64,000 nucleotides of DNA from UBA3537 sp038138145. Lineage in GTDB: Bacteria; Bacteroidota; Bacteroidia; Flavobacteriales; Flavobacteriaceae. The position numbers and the translations under genes are program-made. Below the pieces are notes generated by a model, which had not been told where the DNA came from, ran no database searches, and saw only the letters and a list, made by a program, of their open reading frames with translations. The stretch lies in contig JAYQDD010000004.1 of assembly GCA_038138145.1 (NCBI GenBank), positions 62,001-126,000 of the forward strand. Reading direction: 5' to 3'. Positions 45,178 through 54,370 of the stretch are shown here, piece after piece; position 1 is the stretch's first letter, and each line of letters starts with the position of its first letter.

Positions 45178-46446
45178 ATGACAGTAAAGAAGGAAATATT
45201 ATACAAAACCATGTTATTAGTCTTGTTTCTAATACCTGAGTTATTTGGTTCTTTGGAGGTTAATATTTCTGTTGGGCTTCTTTTTTTTGGAATACTACTA
45301 ATTGAAAAGCAACCAAAGATTTGTAAAATAATGCTAAACGTTTTATTACCACTATTGCTAGTTTTGATAACTGCGTTTATATCAATGTGGTTTTACCATT
45401 GGAATTGGTATGATATTCTTAAGGACTTTACATACCTATTAAAACCCATATTATTTATTTCTATTGGTTATCGACTGGTAAACAAAATAAAAGATAAACA
45501 CGAACTCTTTAAAATTTTAATTTATTTAGGGATAATATTTGCCGTTATTCATATTTTAAAAGCTTCCTATTGGATTTTTTTTGAGTATTTTGAAGTTAAT
45601 GCTGTTAGAAGATTTGCAGGGAAGTCCAATTTTATAGAATTATTGGCTTTATTTTTATTGTTGGCCAATAAAGAACAAAAGTACTTTAGTTTAAAATTGC
45701 GTTATAAAAATTTCTTTAAACTGCTTTTAATCATTTCTATGATTTTATACTTTTCCCGAACTTTATTAGTAGGTTTTTTTCTGTTTTATATTGCATACAA
45801 AGGATACACCAAGATTACTCCAAAAGGATTATTGTACTTTTCTGTTTTAGGAATCGTTACAACGGGATTTTTCTCATATTTAAATTCCATAGAATTAGAA
45901 CGCGGAGCCCCAGGAATGGAAGGCTTATTATATAAAATTAGTATAGCTTATGAAGAAATATTTATCTCAACCGAAGATATATCAATAAAAAATCACGCTT
46001 ATCTTTGGGATCATTGGAGAGCATATGAGGCCAATCAAGCAATAAAACAATTAAAAGAAACTTCTTATGGGCTCGGCTTAGTTTTTGGTCAAGGTCTTGG
46101 AGCGTTAGTTGATTTAGAGTTTGTTGCACCTTTGAGCAATATTCGAACTCAATATATACCTAAACTTCATAATGGCTTTGCATATGTTTGGTTTAAGTCT
46201 GGGTTGGTGGGGTTGTTCTGTTATTTAGGGTTTATAATTAGCTTATATTTAAAAACTTATAGTACTCAAGAGGATAATATACAAAGATTCTATAATAATG
46301 TGATCTCTGGAATTGGAATATATTTTATGTTTACCAGCTTAATTATTACAGGATTATATAATCAAGGTGATATAATAAGTGTATTTTTGGGAGGTATTTT
46401 TGCATTAAAAAATTATTATATTGAAAATAGGAATATTAGGCACTAG
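45178..46446 (+). CDS. Wzy/ligase-like polytopic membrane protein 1
   Basis: A 422-residue protein with about 10-12 hydrophobic helices and one large loop late in the sequence (about 230-325) that contains IRTQYIPKLHNGFAYVWFKSG, quoted in part as PKLHNGFAYVWF. This architecture and the HNGFA segment (compare H-N-x-x in O-antigen polymerases and ligases) suggest a Wzy-type polymerase or O-antigen ligase. It is weakly conserved, as usual for this class, and I see no specific family. The end overlaps the next glycosyltransferase gene by 26 bases. Confidence 0.68.
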   Translation: MTVKKEILYKTMLLVLFLIPELFGSLEVNISVGLLFFGILLIEKQPKICKIMLNVLLPLLLVLITAFISMWFYHWNWYDILKDFTYLLKPILFISIGYRLVNKIKDKHELFKILIYLGIIFAVIHILKASYWIFFEYFEVNAVRRFAGKSNFIELLALFLLLANKEQKYFSLKLRYKNFFKLLLIISMILYFSRTLLVGFFLFYIAYKGYTKITPKGLLYFSVLGIVTTGFFSYLNSIELERGAPGMEGLLYKISIAYEEIFISTEDISIKNHAYLWDHWRAYEANQAIKQLKETSYGLGLVFGQGLGALVDLEFVAPLSNIRTQYIPKLHNGFAYVWFKSGLVGLFCYLGFIISLYLKTYSTQEDNIQRFYNNVISGIGIYFMFTSLIITGLYNQGDIISVFLGGIFALKNYYIENRNIRH

Positions 46447-47512
46447 AGGAATACCAAATCACCATGGGGGATTTGAACAATTCGCCGAATACCTATCGGT
46501 TTATTTAGCTGACCACCACCACGATGTATATGTTTATAATTCAAGTAAGCATCCTTATCAAGACAGGACATTTAATGGCGTAAGCATTATTCATTGTTAT
46601 GATCCGGAAGATAAAATTGGTACACCTGGTCAGTTTATTTATGATCTCAACTGCATTTTAGATTCCCGAAAAAGAGATTTTGATATTTTGCTTCAGTTAG
46701 GATATACAAGCAGCACAATCTGGTATAGATTATTGCCAAAAAAAACAACGATTGTAACTAACATGGATGGGCTTGAATGGAAGCGATCTAAGTATTCAAA
46801 AAAAGTTCAAAAGTTTTTAAAGTATGCTGAAAAACTATGCATTAAATCAAGTGATTTTTTACTTGCTGATTCTATTGGAATTCAAAACTATTTAAAAGAG
46901 ACTTACAATGTAAAATCAAAATACATTGCTTATGGTGCCGAACTTTTTAAATCTCCTAAAGTAGAAAAAATAGATGAGTATAATGTAGAGCCCTATAATT
47001 ATAATATGCTAATTGCACGACTTGAACCTGAAAACAATATTGAAACCATATTAGATGGTGTTGCTTTATCTGAAAAGAAGTCACCTTTTTTAGTCGTTGG
47101 AAAACACGATGTAAACAGCTTTGGAAAATATTTAAAAGACAAATTTAAAAACCATGAAAACATTCGTTTTGTAGGAGGTATATACGACATGAATGTACTA
47201 AATAATTTAAGATACTATTCTAATTTATACTTTCACGGACATTCTGTTGGAGGCACAAACCCTTCTTTACTTGAGGCGATGTCATCAAAAGCTTTTATAA
47301 TTGCTAATGACAATCAGTTTAATAAGTTGATTTTAAATGAGAATGCATTTTATTTTGAAACACCAGAAGATGTTAAAGAACACATAGATAACCTTTCTAA
47401 AGAAAACTATTCAGATAAAGTTGAAAATTGTTTCAATACAATTGAAAAGCACTTTAGTTGGGATATTATTAATAAAGAGTATTTAAACTTTTTTTATGAG
47501 TGCAAGAAGTAA
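46421..47512 (+). CDS. DUF1972-type family glycosyltransferase (rhamnosyltransferase-like)
   Basis: A 363-residue GT-B enzyme. The TTG start at 46421 is accepted because the family hallmark IGILGTRGIPNHHGGFEQF begins at once (residues 3-21). Donor-side motifs: MLIARLEPENNIETILDG, FLVVGKHD, FHGHSVGGTNPSLLEAMSS. Proteins of this type are often rhamnosyl- or galactosyl-transferases; rhamnose fits the rfbC/rfbD genes, but this is inference. It overlaps the genes on both sides (26 and 17 bases). Confidence 0.88.
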   Translation: MKIGILGTRGIPNHHGGFEQFAEYLSVYLADHHHDVYVYNSSKHPYQDRTFNGVSIIHCYDPEDKIGTPGQFIYDLNCILDSRKRDFDILLQLGYTSSTIWYRLLPKKTTIVTNMDGLEWKRSKYSKKVQKFLKYAEKLCIKSSDFLLADSIGIQNYLKETYNVKSKYIAYGAELFKSPKVEKIDEYNVEPYNYNMLIARLEPENNIETILDGVALSEKKSPFLVVGKHDVNSFGKYLKDKFKNHENIRFVGGIYDMNVLNNLRYYSNLYFHGHSVGGTNPSLLEAMSSKAFIIANDNQFNKLILNENAFYFETPEDVKEHIDNLSKENYSDKVENCFNTIEKHFSWDIINKEYLNFFYECKK

Positions 47513-48833
47513 AATAACATTCATTATTAATCACAAAGACTTTTTGCCTTACCTACTTGTCTTAGTGCTTTCAACAGTATTATTGGGATATGCGCTAAGC
47601 AGCATTGCTCTTGCCTTATTTTCTATATTCGCGATAAGACATGCTATTTTAACCAAAACAAAGTTCAAATTAAATCTTTCACTATTTCTTTCTATTTTAC
47701 TTTATGTATTATGTTGTGCTTCATATTTTTGGACGGTTGACCAAGCTCTAAGTTTAAAAGGGATAGGAAGACTTTTGATATTTATGTTACTGCCATTACT
47801 ATTTAGTAGTATTCCAAAACTAAAATTTAGGGCATTTCTAATTGTTTTAAATGGATTTACAATATCCAATATAATATTAGGGTTTTTTTTCTTATCTGTT
47901 GCAATTATAAACTACATTAATTCTGGTTCCCCCAGTGTATTTACCTATCATGATCTTGTTGAGGTTTTAGATCTTAATGCTATTTATGTATCGGTATTTT
48001 ATTCAGTCAGCTATTTTTTTCTTTTATCAAAGTCTGTTAAAAAACGTGTTGATTTATTAGGTCTTTTCTTTTTAGGGTTTGTAATTTTATTACTGTCGTC
48101 AAAGTCTACAATAGCGGTTTTTATTTTAGGAAACTTTATATATTTTATGTCTGGTAAGGGTTTAAAAACGTTAAAGTCCAAAAAAAACTGTGGTATTGTT
48201 TTAGTAACAATAATTTTAATTAGCGTAGCTTCACATGAAGTTGTTAATCGAATTTTGATTGAGTCAACAACTAACTTTGAAGAAGTAGTAAATCGAGAAA
48301 AATTTAACAGAGTTTATCCATGGACAGGAATATCAATTAGATTACTTCAATTAAGAAATTTAAAAGGGCAAATTGAACAAGACGATATTTTTTGGAAAGG
48401 CTTTGGGATATTCGCGTCCAGAGAAAATTTAAGGGAAAGACATCTTGCTTTTAATACTTATTATGGTTTTCATAGCTACAATTACCACAACATGTATGCT
48501 CAAATTCTCTCAGAACTAGGTATATTTGGATTATTAATTCTATTAATTATCTTAGGCATAGGGTTCAAAAAATCGTTTAAAACAAAATCTTTTTTTATGC
48601 TTATGTTCTATGTTTTAATGGCCATAATTTTCATAACAGAATCCTTTTTGTGGGTACACAGAGGTGTATTTTTATTTGTAATCATGAACTCTATTTTTCA
48701 CCGAACAGATTTTTCTGAATTAATAACCTTGATAAAAAAACCTATTATTCCTGAGGGTAGTAACTCTTACGACGTCAAGGATCTTGAAAACGAAGGTTTT
48801 AACGACTTATCTATAAGAAAAAAAAGGATATAA
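47496..48833 (+). CDS. Wzy/O-antigen ligase-like polytopic membrane protein 2
   Basis: A 445-residue protein with about 10 hydrophobic helices and a large hydrophilic loop between about residues 255 and 335 (GISIRLLQLRNLKGQIEQDD, then YGFHSYNYHNMYAQILSELG). The YNYHNMYAQ segment recalls the HN(x)Y/HNxF site of O-antigen ligases (Wzy_C). It is the second such protein in the locus, so one may polymerise and the other ligate. The C-terminal tail is short, charged and cytoplasmic. It ends 2 bases before the UXS-like gene. Confidence 0.7.
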   Translation: MSARSKITFIINHKDFLPYLLVLVLSTVLLGYALSSIALALFSIFAIRHAILTKTKFKLNLSLFLSILLYVLCCASYFWTVDQALSLKGIGRLLIFMLLPLLFSSIPKLKFRAFLIVLNGFTISNIILGFFFLSVAIINYINSGSPSVFTYHDLVEVLDLNAIYVSVFYSVSYFFLLSKSVKKRVDLLGLFFLGFVILLLSSKSTIAVFILGNFIYFMSGKGLKTLKSKKNCGIVLVTIILISVASHEVVNRILIESTTNFEEVVNREKFNRVYPWTGISIRLLQLRNLKGQIEQDDIFWKGFGIFASRENLRERHLAFNTYYGFHSYNYHNMYAQILSELGIFGLLILLIILGIGFKKSFKTKSFFMLMFYVLMAIIFITESFLWVHRGVFLFVIMNSIFHRTDFSELITLIKKPIIPEGSNSYDVKDLENEGFNDLSIRKKRI

Positions 48834-48835
48834 AA

Positions 48836-49825
48836 ATGAAGAAAAAAGTTTTAATAACTGGTGCCGCTGGCTTTTTAGGGTCACACCTCTGTGATCGATT
48901 TATCGATGAGGGGTTTCAAGTCATTGGGATGGACAATTTTATTACAGGCGATAAAGACAACCTTCAGCACATTTTGGATCATCCCAATTTTGAATTTGTC
49001 GAACACGATGTTACCAATTATGTAGAGATTAACCAACCCATTGATTATATCCTCCATTTTGCCTCTCCCGCAAGCCCTTTAGATTATTTAAAAATTCCTA
49101 TTCAAACCCTTAAAGTAGGGTCTTTAGGAACACATAACTTATTAGGACTCGCCAAAGCCAAAAACGCCAGAATTTTAATCGCATCCACTTCAGAAGTGTA
49201 TGGCGATCCTTTGGTACATCCGCAAAGAGAAAACTACTTTGGGAATGTGAGCTCCATTGGGCCTCGTGGCGTTTATGATGAAGCCAAACGCTTTCAAGAG
49301 GCTCTTACTATGGCGTATCATCGTTTTCATGGGCTTGATACCCGCATTGCACGAATTTTTAACACTTATGGCCCCCGTATGCGTCTCAACGACGGACGTG
49401 TTATTCCAGCGTTTATGGGACAAGCCCTCAGAGGAGAAGCCCTTACTGTTTTTGGTGATGGCCGCCAAACACGCTCGTTCTGTTATGTTGATGACATGAT
49501 AGAAGGCATATACCGCTTGTTGTTTAGCGACTATACATTGCCTGTAAATCTTGGTAATCCAGAAGAAATTACCATACTGGATTTTGCGCAAGAAATCTTG
49601 GGACTTACGAGTACTGACCAAAAAATAAAATACGCACCTCTTCCCAAAGGAGATCCATTAAGGCGTCAACCAGACATTGCTTTGGCAAAAAAAATATTAA
49701 ATTGGTCGCCCAAAGTTAATCGAACTGAAGGCATGAAAATAACATTTGATTTCTTCAAAAACTTGCCAGAATCAAAATTATTTAAAGCCGAACACAAAGA
49801 CTTTTCAAAACACATTAAACCTTAA
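48836..49825 (+). CDS. UDP-glucuronate decarboxylase (UXS-like NAD-dependent epimerase/dehydratase)
   Basis: A 329-residue extended SDR enzyme. Motifs: VLITGAAGFLGSHLCDRF (NAD binding), MDNFITGDKDNLQHI, LHFASPASPLDYLKIPIQTL (the UXS hallmark PASPxxY), STSEVYGDPLVHPQ, catalytic Y-x3-K as GVYDEAKRFQE, NTYGPRMRLNDGRVIPAF, DGRQTRSFCYVDDMI. It most likely makes UDP-xylose from UDP-glucuronate. Base composition returns to the G+C level of the core genes here. It overlaps the next gene by one base. Confidence 0.9.
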   Translation: MKKKVLITGAAGFLGSHLCDRFIDEGFQVIGMDNFITGDKDNLQHILDHPNFEFVEHDVTNYVEINQPIDYILHFASPASPLDYLKIPIQTLKVGSLGTHNLLGLAKAKNARILIASTSEVYGDPLVHPQRENYFGNVSSIGPRGVYDEAKRFQEALTMAYHRFHGLDTRIARIFNTYGPRMRLNDGRVIPAFMGQALRGEALTVFGDGRQTRSFCYVDDMIEGIYRLLFSDYTLPVNLGNPEEITILDFAQEILGLTSTDQKIKYAPLPKGDPLRRQPDIALAKKILNWSPKVNRTEGMKITFDFFKNLPESKLFKAEHKDFSKHIKP

Positions 49826-51183
49826 TGAGCAATTTTAGACAAGGACGTTATTCGTGGCTCATCAAGCCCATTTCTTACACAGTTGACCTGCTTGTAATAC
49901 ATTGTGTTGCGTTCCTTTGGTTGCTGCCTCAATCTTCGCCTTTAAGGTTTGTTTTAGTGATTTCAATAGGGTGGATCACGACGGCTTTAATTTCAAAATT
50001 TTATGAAGTTCACCGCTATTCCAACGTCGTAAGAATACTCAATTTATTGGTGCGTCAGGGGCTATTCTTTGCGTTACTTATGTTTGCCTATGCAGGATTT
50101 TCCCCACAAGAAAATAGCAACCCCACCCAAATACTTAAATTCGTTTTAGTCTGTATTTTTATTATCTCGGTGCTTAAATATTCACTTTTTTTCTTACTAA
50201 AGAAATACAGAGCATACTTTAAGGGGAACTTGCGCAGAACAATTATTTTAGGTGAAAGCAAACAAGCCAAAGCACTCGATGAATTTTTTACCAACAATCC
50301 ACAATCTGGTTTTGTCAACACAAAAATAGTATCTTTAAAGGATTCTGAACGGCTCAATCTTGAAGCACTTTTTAGCTACATCAAAGAGGAAGAGGTTGAT
50401 GAAATATATTGTTCACTTTCAGAAATTAAACCCTCGAATGTCAAGGCCATTACACAATTTGCAGACAATAATTTGATTATGGTCAAATTTATCCCAGAAG
50501 AAAATACTGTTTTAAACAAAGACTTAAAACGCGATTTTTATGGGATTGTACCTATTTTAGAGTTTAGAAACATCCCTTTAGACGACTCTTTTAATTTGGC
50601 CTTAAAACGAATTTTTGATGTTGTCTTTTCTCTTTTTGTCATTTTATTATTCATGTCGTGGCTTACACCAATCATTGCTGTACTTATCAAGTTAGAGTCC
50701 AAAGGCCCCGTATTTTTTATGCAAAAACGCAATGGATACAACTATAAAACCTTTAACTGCCTTAAATTTAGATCGATGATTCCTAACAAAAAAGCAGATA
50801 TTATTCAAGTTTCAAAGGAAGACCAACGCATTACAAAAATTGGCAAAATCATGCGTCAAACAAGTATAGATGAACTCCCTCAATTTTTTAATGTATTTGT
50901 TGGCGATATGTCTGTCGTTGGGCCACGCCCTCATATGCTAAGCCATACTGAAATGTACGCCAATAAAGTTGACAAATTTATGGTACGCCACTTTGTAAAA
51001 CCAGGGATTACAGGACTTGCACAAGTCAGTGGATATAGAGGAGAGGTAGAGACCGACAAAGATATTATTGGCCGCGTCCGCTATGATATTTTTTACATAG
51101 AAAACTGGTCTATCTTTTTGGATATCAAAATTATTATTCAAACCATCATAAAAGCCATTAAAGGCGACGAAAAAGCATATTAA
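49825..51183 (+). CDS. Polyprenyl glycosylphosphotransferase (WbaP/WcaJ-like initiating transferase)
   Basis: A 452-residue inner-membrane enzyme that starts repeat-unit synthesis by moving a sugar-1-phosphate to undecaprenyl phosphate. N-terminal part: four hydrophobic helices (about 15-110) and a Rossmann-like region (about 130-240). The C-terminal sugar transferase domain (about 262-452) has a membrane-entering helix (VFSLFVILLFMSWLTPIIAV), KSMGPVFFMQKR-like KGPVFFMQKRNG, FNCLKFRSM, DELPQFFNVFVGDMSVVGPRPH in parts (VVGPRPHM), and GITGLAQVSGYRG. It is the last gene of the locus and lies 3 bases before purD. Confidence 0.93.
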   Translation: MSNFRQGRYSWLIKPISYTVDLLVIHCVAFLWLLPQSSPLRFVLVISIGWITTALISKFYEVHRYSNVVRILNLLVRQGLFFALLMFAYAGFSPQENSNPTQILKFVLVCIFIISVLKYSLFFLLKKYRAYFKGNLRRTIILGESKQAKALDEFFTNNPQSGFVNTKIVSLKDSERLNLEALFSYIKEEEVDEIYCSLSEIKPSNVKAITQFADNNLIMVKFIPEENTVLNKDLKRDFYGIVPILEFRNIPLDDSFNLALKRIFDVVFSLFVILLFMSWLTPIIAVLIKLESKGPVFFMQKRNGYNYKTFNCLKFRSMIPNKKADIIQVSKEDQRITKIGKIMRQTSIDELPQFFNVFVGDMSVVGPRPHMLSHTEMYANKVDKFMVRHFVKPGITGLAQVSGYRGEVETDKDIIGRVRYDIFYIENWSIFLDIKIIIQTIIKAIKGDEKAY

Positions 51184-51186
51184 ACA

Positions 51187-52458
51187 ATGAACGTATTAGT
51201 ATTAGGATCTGGAGGTAGAGAGCATACCTTCGCATGGAAAATTGCGCAAAGTCCATTATGTAATCATTTATTTGTAGCACCAGGAAATTCAGGTACTGCT
51301 TCAATTGCAACCAATCTAGAGGTTTCCGTGACTGATTTTGAAGGAATCAAATCGGCAGTTTTAGAACACAACATAGATATGGTGGTTGTAGGCCCTGAGG
51401 ATCCTTTGGTTAATGGGATTCATGATTACTTCTTGAATGATAATGAGCTTAAAAACATAGCCGTTATTGGCCCACAAAAAACCGCTGCTACACTTGAAGG
51501 CAGTAAAGAATTTGCCAAAGAATTTTTGTTTCGCCATAACATTCCTACAGCAGCATATCAAAGTTTTACAGCCAGTGAACTTGAGCAAGGATATGCGTTT
51601 TTAGAAACACTTTCACCCCCATATGTTTTAAAAGCCGATGGTCTTGCTGCAGGAAAAGGGGTGCTCATCATAGAAAATATTGACGAGGCAAAAACCGAAC
51701 TCAAAAACATGTTGGTTGATTCAAAATTTGGAGCAGCAAGCACCAAAGTTGTTATCGAAGAATTTTTGGACGGCATCGAACTAAGTTGTTTTGTACTCAC
51801 CGATGGAGTGCATTACAAAGTTTTACCCACAGCCAAAGATTATAAGCGGATTGGCGAGGGCGACACGGGTCTAAATACTGGAGGTATGGGCGCTATTTCG
51901 CCAGTACCCTTTGCAGATGAGGTGCTTTTAAACAAGATTGAAAAGCGTATTGTAAAACCTACTGTTGAGGGGCTTAAAAAAGACCAAATACCGTACGAAG
52001 GATTTATTTTTATAGGGCTAATTGTTGTCGACAACGAGCCCTTAGTCATAGAATATAATGTGCGGATGGGCGATCCAGAAACAGAAGCTGTTTTACCACG
52101 AATCGATACAGATTTGATGGAAATTTTTGTGGCCATAAAAGAGCAAAACTTGGATCAAGTCCATTTAGAAATCAACCCCAAAACAGCGACTACAGTTATG
52201 CTTGTTTCGGGAGGATATCCTGAAGCTTATGAAAAAGGGAAAACAATTTCTGGATTTGAGCATGTGCGTGATGCATTAGTTTTTCACGCCGGGGCAAAAC
52301 AAAGCGGAGATAATGTGGTAACGTCTGGAGGGCGTGTGATGGCCGTTACAGCTTTTGGATCAGATTATAAAAAAGCCCTGGAACAGGCCTACAACGAAGT
52401 CTCAAAAATAACATTCGAAGGCATAAACTATAGAAAAGACCTTGGGTTCGATTTATAG
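51187..52458 (+). CDS. purD: Phosphoribosylamine-glycine ligase
   Basis: GAR synthetase, second step of purine synthesis, 423 residues, ATP-grasp fold. Motifs: VLVLGSGGREHTFAWKIAQS, APGNSGTASIATN, VVGPEDPLVNGI, VLKADGLAAGKGVLI (ATP-grasp), EEFLDGIELSCF, NTGGMGAISPVP, EYNVRMGDPETEAVLPR. Standard in length and motifs. It follows the sugar transferase gene by 3 bases, so it is probably read through from the polysaccharide operon. Its 3' end overlaps the convergent small membrane protein gene by 6 bases. Confidence 0.98.
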   Translation: MNVLVLGSGGREHTFAWKIAQSPLCNHLFVAPGNSGTASIATNLEVSVTDFEGIKSAVLEHNIDMVVVGPEDPLVNGIHDYFLNDNELKNIAVIGPQKTAATLEGSKEFAKEFLFRHNIPTAAYQSFTASELEQGYAFLETLSPPYVLKADGLAAGKGVLIIENIDEAKTELKNMLVDSKFGAASTKVVIEEFLDGIELSCFVLTDGVHYKVLPTAKDYKRIGEGDTGLNTGGMGAISPVPFADEVLLNKIEKRIVKPTVEGLKKDQIPYEGFIFIGLIVVDNEPLVIEYNVRMGDPETEAVLPRIDTDLMEIFVAIKEQNLDQVHLEINPKTATTVMLVSGGYPEAYEKGKTISGFEHVRDALVFHAGAKQSGDNVVTSGGRVMAVTAFGSDYKKALEQAYNEVSKITFEGINYRKDLGFDL

Positions 52459-52683
52459 ATAAGAGTGTGAAGAAATACTTTTGTCCTCTTCGTTATTGTC
52501 ATTGAATGATTTGAGTTGAAGCATCCAATACGTAAAACTAACCACAAGAATTACCAAGAAAATCCATGTAACAAGGTTGGCAACCCACCAATTTTCCAAT
52601 TCTACTTCTCTTAAAACATTAAAAGGAACAAACAAAACAGTTTCAAAAAATTCCTGAATTCCATTAAAAAAATCTTTCATCAT
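52453..52683 (-). CDS. Small flavobacterial membrane protein (DUF6341-like)
   Basis: A 76-residue protein (or 75 residues from the second ATG at 52680) with a single membrane helix (about 33-55, WVANLVTWIFLVILVVSFTYW, quoted as WVANLVTWIFLVILVV), an amphipathic N-terminal segment FNGIQEFFETVLFVPFNVLR and an acidic C-terminal tail. I recall similar small proteins in Flavobacteriia labelled DUF6341, but no function. It is convergent with purD and divergent from the DUF6427-like gene, with a symmetric promoter region between them. Confidence 0.72.
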   Translation of the reverse strand: MMKDFFNGIQEFFETVLFVPFNVLREVELENWWVANLVTWIFLVILVVSFTYWMLQLKSFNDNNEEDKSISSHSYL

Positions 52684-52726
52684 GTGGTTTTATAAAGTTG
52701 TCATTTTGTGCAATCGCACAGAATAA

Positions 52727-52753
52727 GCTTATATTTACGTTGCAAATATAAGC
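52727..52753. repeat. Inverted repeat in divergent promoter region
   Basis: GCTTATATTT (52727-52736) and AAATATAAGC (52744-52753) are perfect 10-base inverted arms separated by 7 bases. The minus-strand reading of the right arm gives TATATTTG (52743-52750), a -7 promoter element for the small membrane protein gene; the left arm gives the near match TATATTTA towards the DUF6427-like gene. It is either a back-to-back promoter pair or an operator. Confidence 0.6.
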
Positions 52754-52763
52754 AACACTGCAA

Positions 52764-53711
52764 ATGATTACAAGCTTTTTTAAAACATCTAAACCGTTAC
52801 ACTATGTAATTTTTTTGGCGGTATTGTTGGGGCTTTTTATTTTTAGCGGCATACATACTTATGCGTTTGATGTGACACCAGTCAATTACCTTAAAGAATT
52901 AGGCACATTTTGTGCTTTTTTGATGTCTTTATTTGTATTTGTTTTTGTCATCACAAAAAATAATTTGACACAAAAGAATAGTTTTGCAGCACTCTATCTT
53001 TGTTTGTTTATATTTTTGTTACCCCAAGCCCTTTCCAATTATTTTATTGTCCTTTCGAATCTTTTTGTTCTTTTGAGTTTTAGACGCATTTTTAGTTTAA
53101 AGACCAATACGAACATCAAAAAAAAGCTTTTTGACTCTGGGTTTTGGATAGCATTGGCGTGTTTTTTTCAACCTTGGGCTGTGTTGTATTTTGCACCTTT
53201 AGCTTTTGCAATTTTTTTATTACCCTCAGACTATATTAAGCATATATGTACGGTTATTTTTGGAATCATTTCAGTTGGTTTATTAGTACTGTTATATTGT
53301 TTAGTACTGAACAAAGACCCTATGATTTGGCTTAGTTTTTCTCCGCAGATAAGCTTAGATTTTTCAATTTATAACGACCTTTTTATAGTGTTGGCCATAG
53401 CATTGCTGGTTAGTTTGTCTGTCTGGGGTATGTCAAGTGTTTTTAGCGAAATGGTCATTAAGGTGAGTAAATCTCGATTTACATTTCTCATGTTATTTTT
53501 TGCTATTGCTATTGGAATAACGATTCCTATTTTATCTCCAAACAAAACAATAGCCGATTTTCTATTTCTGGTGTTTCCTTTGGCTATTGTTATGGCCAAT
53601 TATACAGAACGCGCCATAGTTCAATGGATGCCCAATGTGTTTGTGCTGCTCGTTTTTTTACTTGCACTTACCAAATTAGCATTTAATATTGAACAACTAC
53701 TCGAAATTTAA
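52764..53711 (+). CDS. DUF6427-like polytopic membrane protein
   Basis: A 315-residue integral membrane protein with about 9 hydrophobic helices (for example YVIFLAVLLGLFIFSGIHTYAF near residues 13-34, shown in part: FLAVLLGLFIFSG) and very short loops. I recognise it as the flavobacterial DUF6427 type by general appearance and by its neighbours (purD, small membrane protein, DUF4254), not by a defined motif. No function is known. The next gene has its own promoter element at 53726. Confidence 0.65.
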   Translation: MITSFFKTSKPLHYVIFLAVLLGLFIFSGIHTYAFDVTPVNYLKELGTFCAFLMSLFVFVFVITKNNLTQKNSFAALYLCLFIFLLPQALSNYFIVLSNLFVLLSFRRIFSLKTNTNIKKKLFDSGFWIALACFFQPWAVLYFAPLAFAIFLLPSDYIKHICTVIFGIISVGLLVLLYCLVLNKDPMIWLSFSPQISLDFSIYNDLFIVLAIALLVSLSVWGMSSVFSEMVIKVSKSRFTFLMLFFAIAIGITIPILSPNKTIADFLFLVFPLAIVMANYTERAIVQWMPNVFVLLVFLLALTKLAFNIEQLLEI

Positions 53712-53725
53712 CTAAAGAATTGCAC

Positions 53726-53733
53726 TATATTTG
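53726..53733 (+). promoter_or_regulatory. Candidate -7 promoter element for the DUF4254 gene
   Basis: TATATTTG matches TAnnTTTG, 18 bases upstream of the ATG at 53752 and 15 bases after the previous stop. No good -33 element at usual spacing. Confidence 0.45.
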
Positions 53734-53751
53734 CACCATAAAAGTTATGCT

Positions 53752-54360
53752 ATGTTTTCTAAAAAAGCCAATACAATTTTTCAAGACGTGATTGCAACCT
53801 ATAAGTTGCAAAACACAGTAGATCAACCCTTTCACAACAAATTTGACAAAGATCAAGACCTTATAGGACATTTATTGTACAGAAAATGCTGGATTGATAC
53901 CGTGCAGTGGGCTTATGAAGACATCATTCGTGACCCCAACATAAACCCAGTCGAAGCGCTCAAATTAAAACGTATGATTGACGCTTCAAATCAAGACCGA
54001 ACCGACACCGTTGAGTTTATCGACAGTTATTTTTTAGAGCTTTATAAAAATGTACACCCTAAAAGCGACGCTAAAATAAATTCTGAAAGTCCGGCATGGG
54101 CTATAGATCGCCTTTCAATTTTGGCCTTGAAAATATTCCATATGCATTTAGAAACGGTACGCACCGATGCTTCGGATGCGCACAAAGCATCATGTCAAAA
54201 AAAATTAGACACATTACTTGAGCAAAGGGAAGACCTTTCTACCGCTATTGACGATCTTTTAGATGCTATTGCCAATGGTGACAAATACATGAAAGTGTAC
54301 AAACAAATGAAGATGTACAACGACGACGAGCTAAATCCCGTTCTTCGAGGAACGAAATAA
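53752..54360 (+). CDS. DUF4254 family protein
   Basis: A 202-residue soluble, helical protein of the DUF4254 family found in Bacteroidota. The start was set at ATG 53752 (MFSKKANTIFQDVI); a TTG 21 bases upstream would read through the promoter element. Recognisable segments: DLIGHLLYRKCWIDTVQWAYEDIIRDP in parts (YRKCWIDTVQW), LKRMIDASNQDRTD, WAIDRLSILALKIFHM. The family often lies beside LPS-core glycosyltransferase genes; here a GT9 gene follows after 10 bases. Function unknown. Confidence 0.85.
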   Translation: MFSKKANTIFQDVIATYKLQNTVDQPFHNKFDKDQDLIGHLLYRKCWIDTVQWAYEDIIRDPNINPVEALKLKRMIDASNQDRTDTVEFIDSYFLELYKNVHPKSDAKINSESPAWAIDRLSILALKIFHMHLETVRTDASDAHKASCQKKLDTLLEQREDLSTAIDDLLDAIANGDKYMKVYKQMKMYNDDELNPVLRGTK

Positions 54361-54370
54361 TCAACACTTC

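Noticed and set aside
49190..49621. 143-residue open frame opposite the UDP-glucuronate decarboxylase gene
   Set aside because: It is fully antisense to a well-conserved enzyme, with no recognisable motif, so it is a shadow frame.
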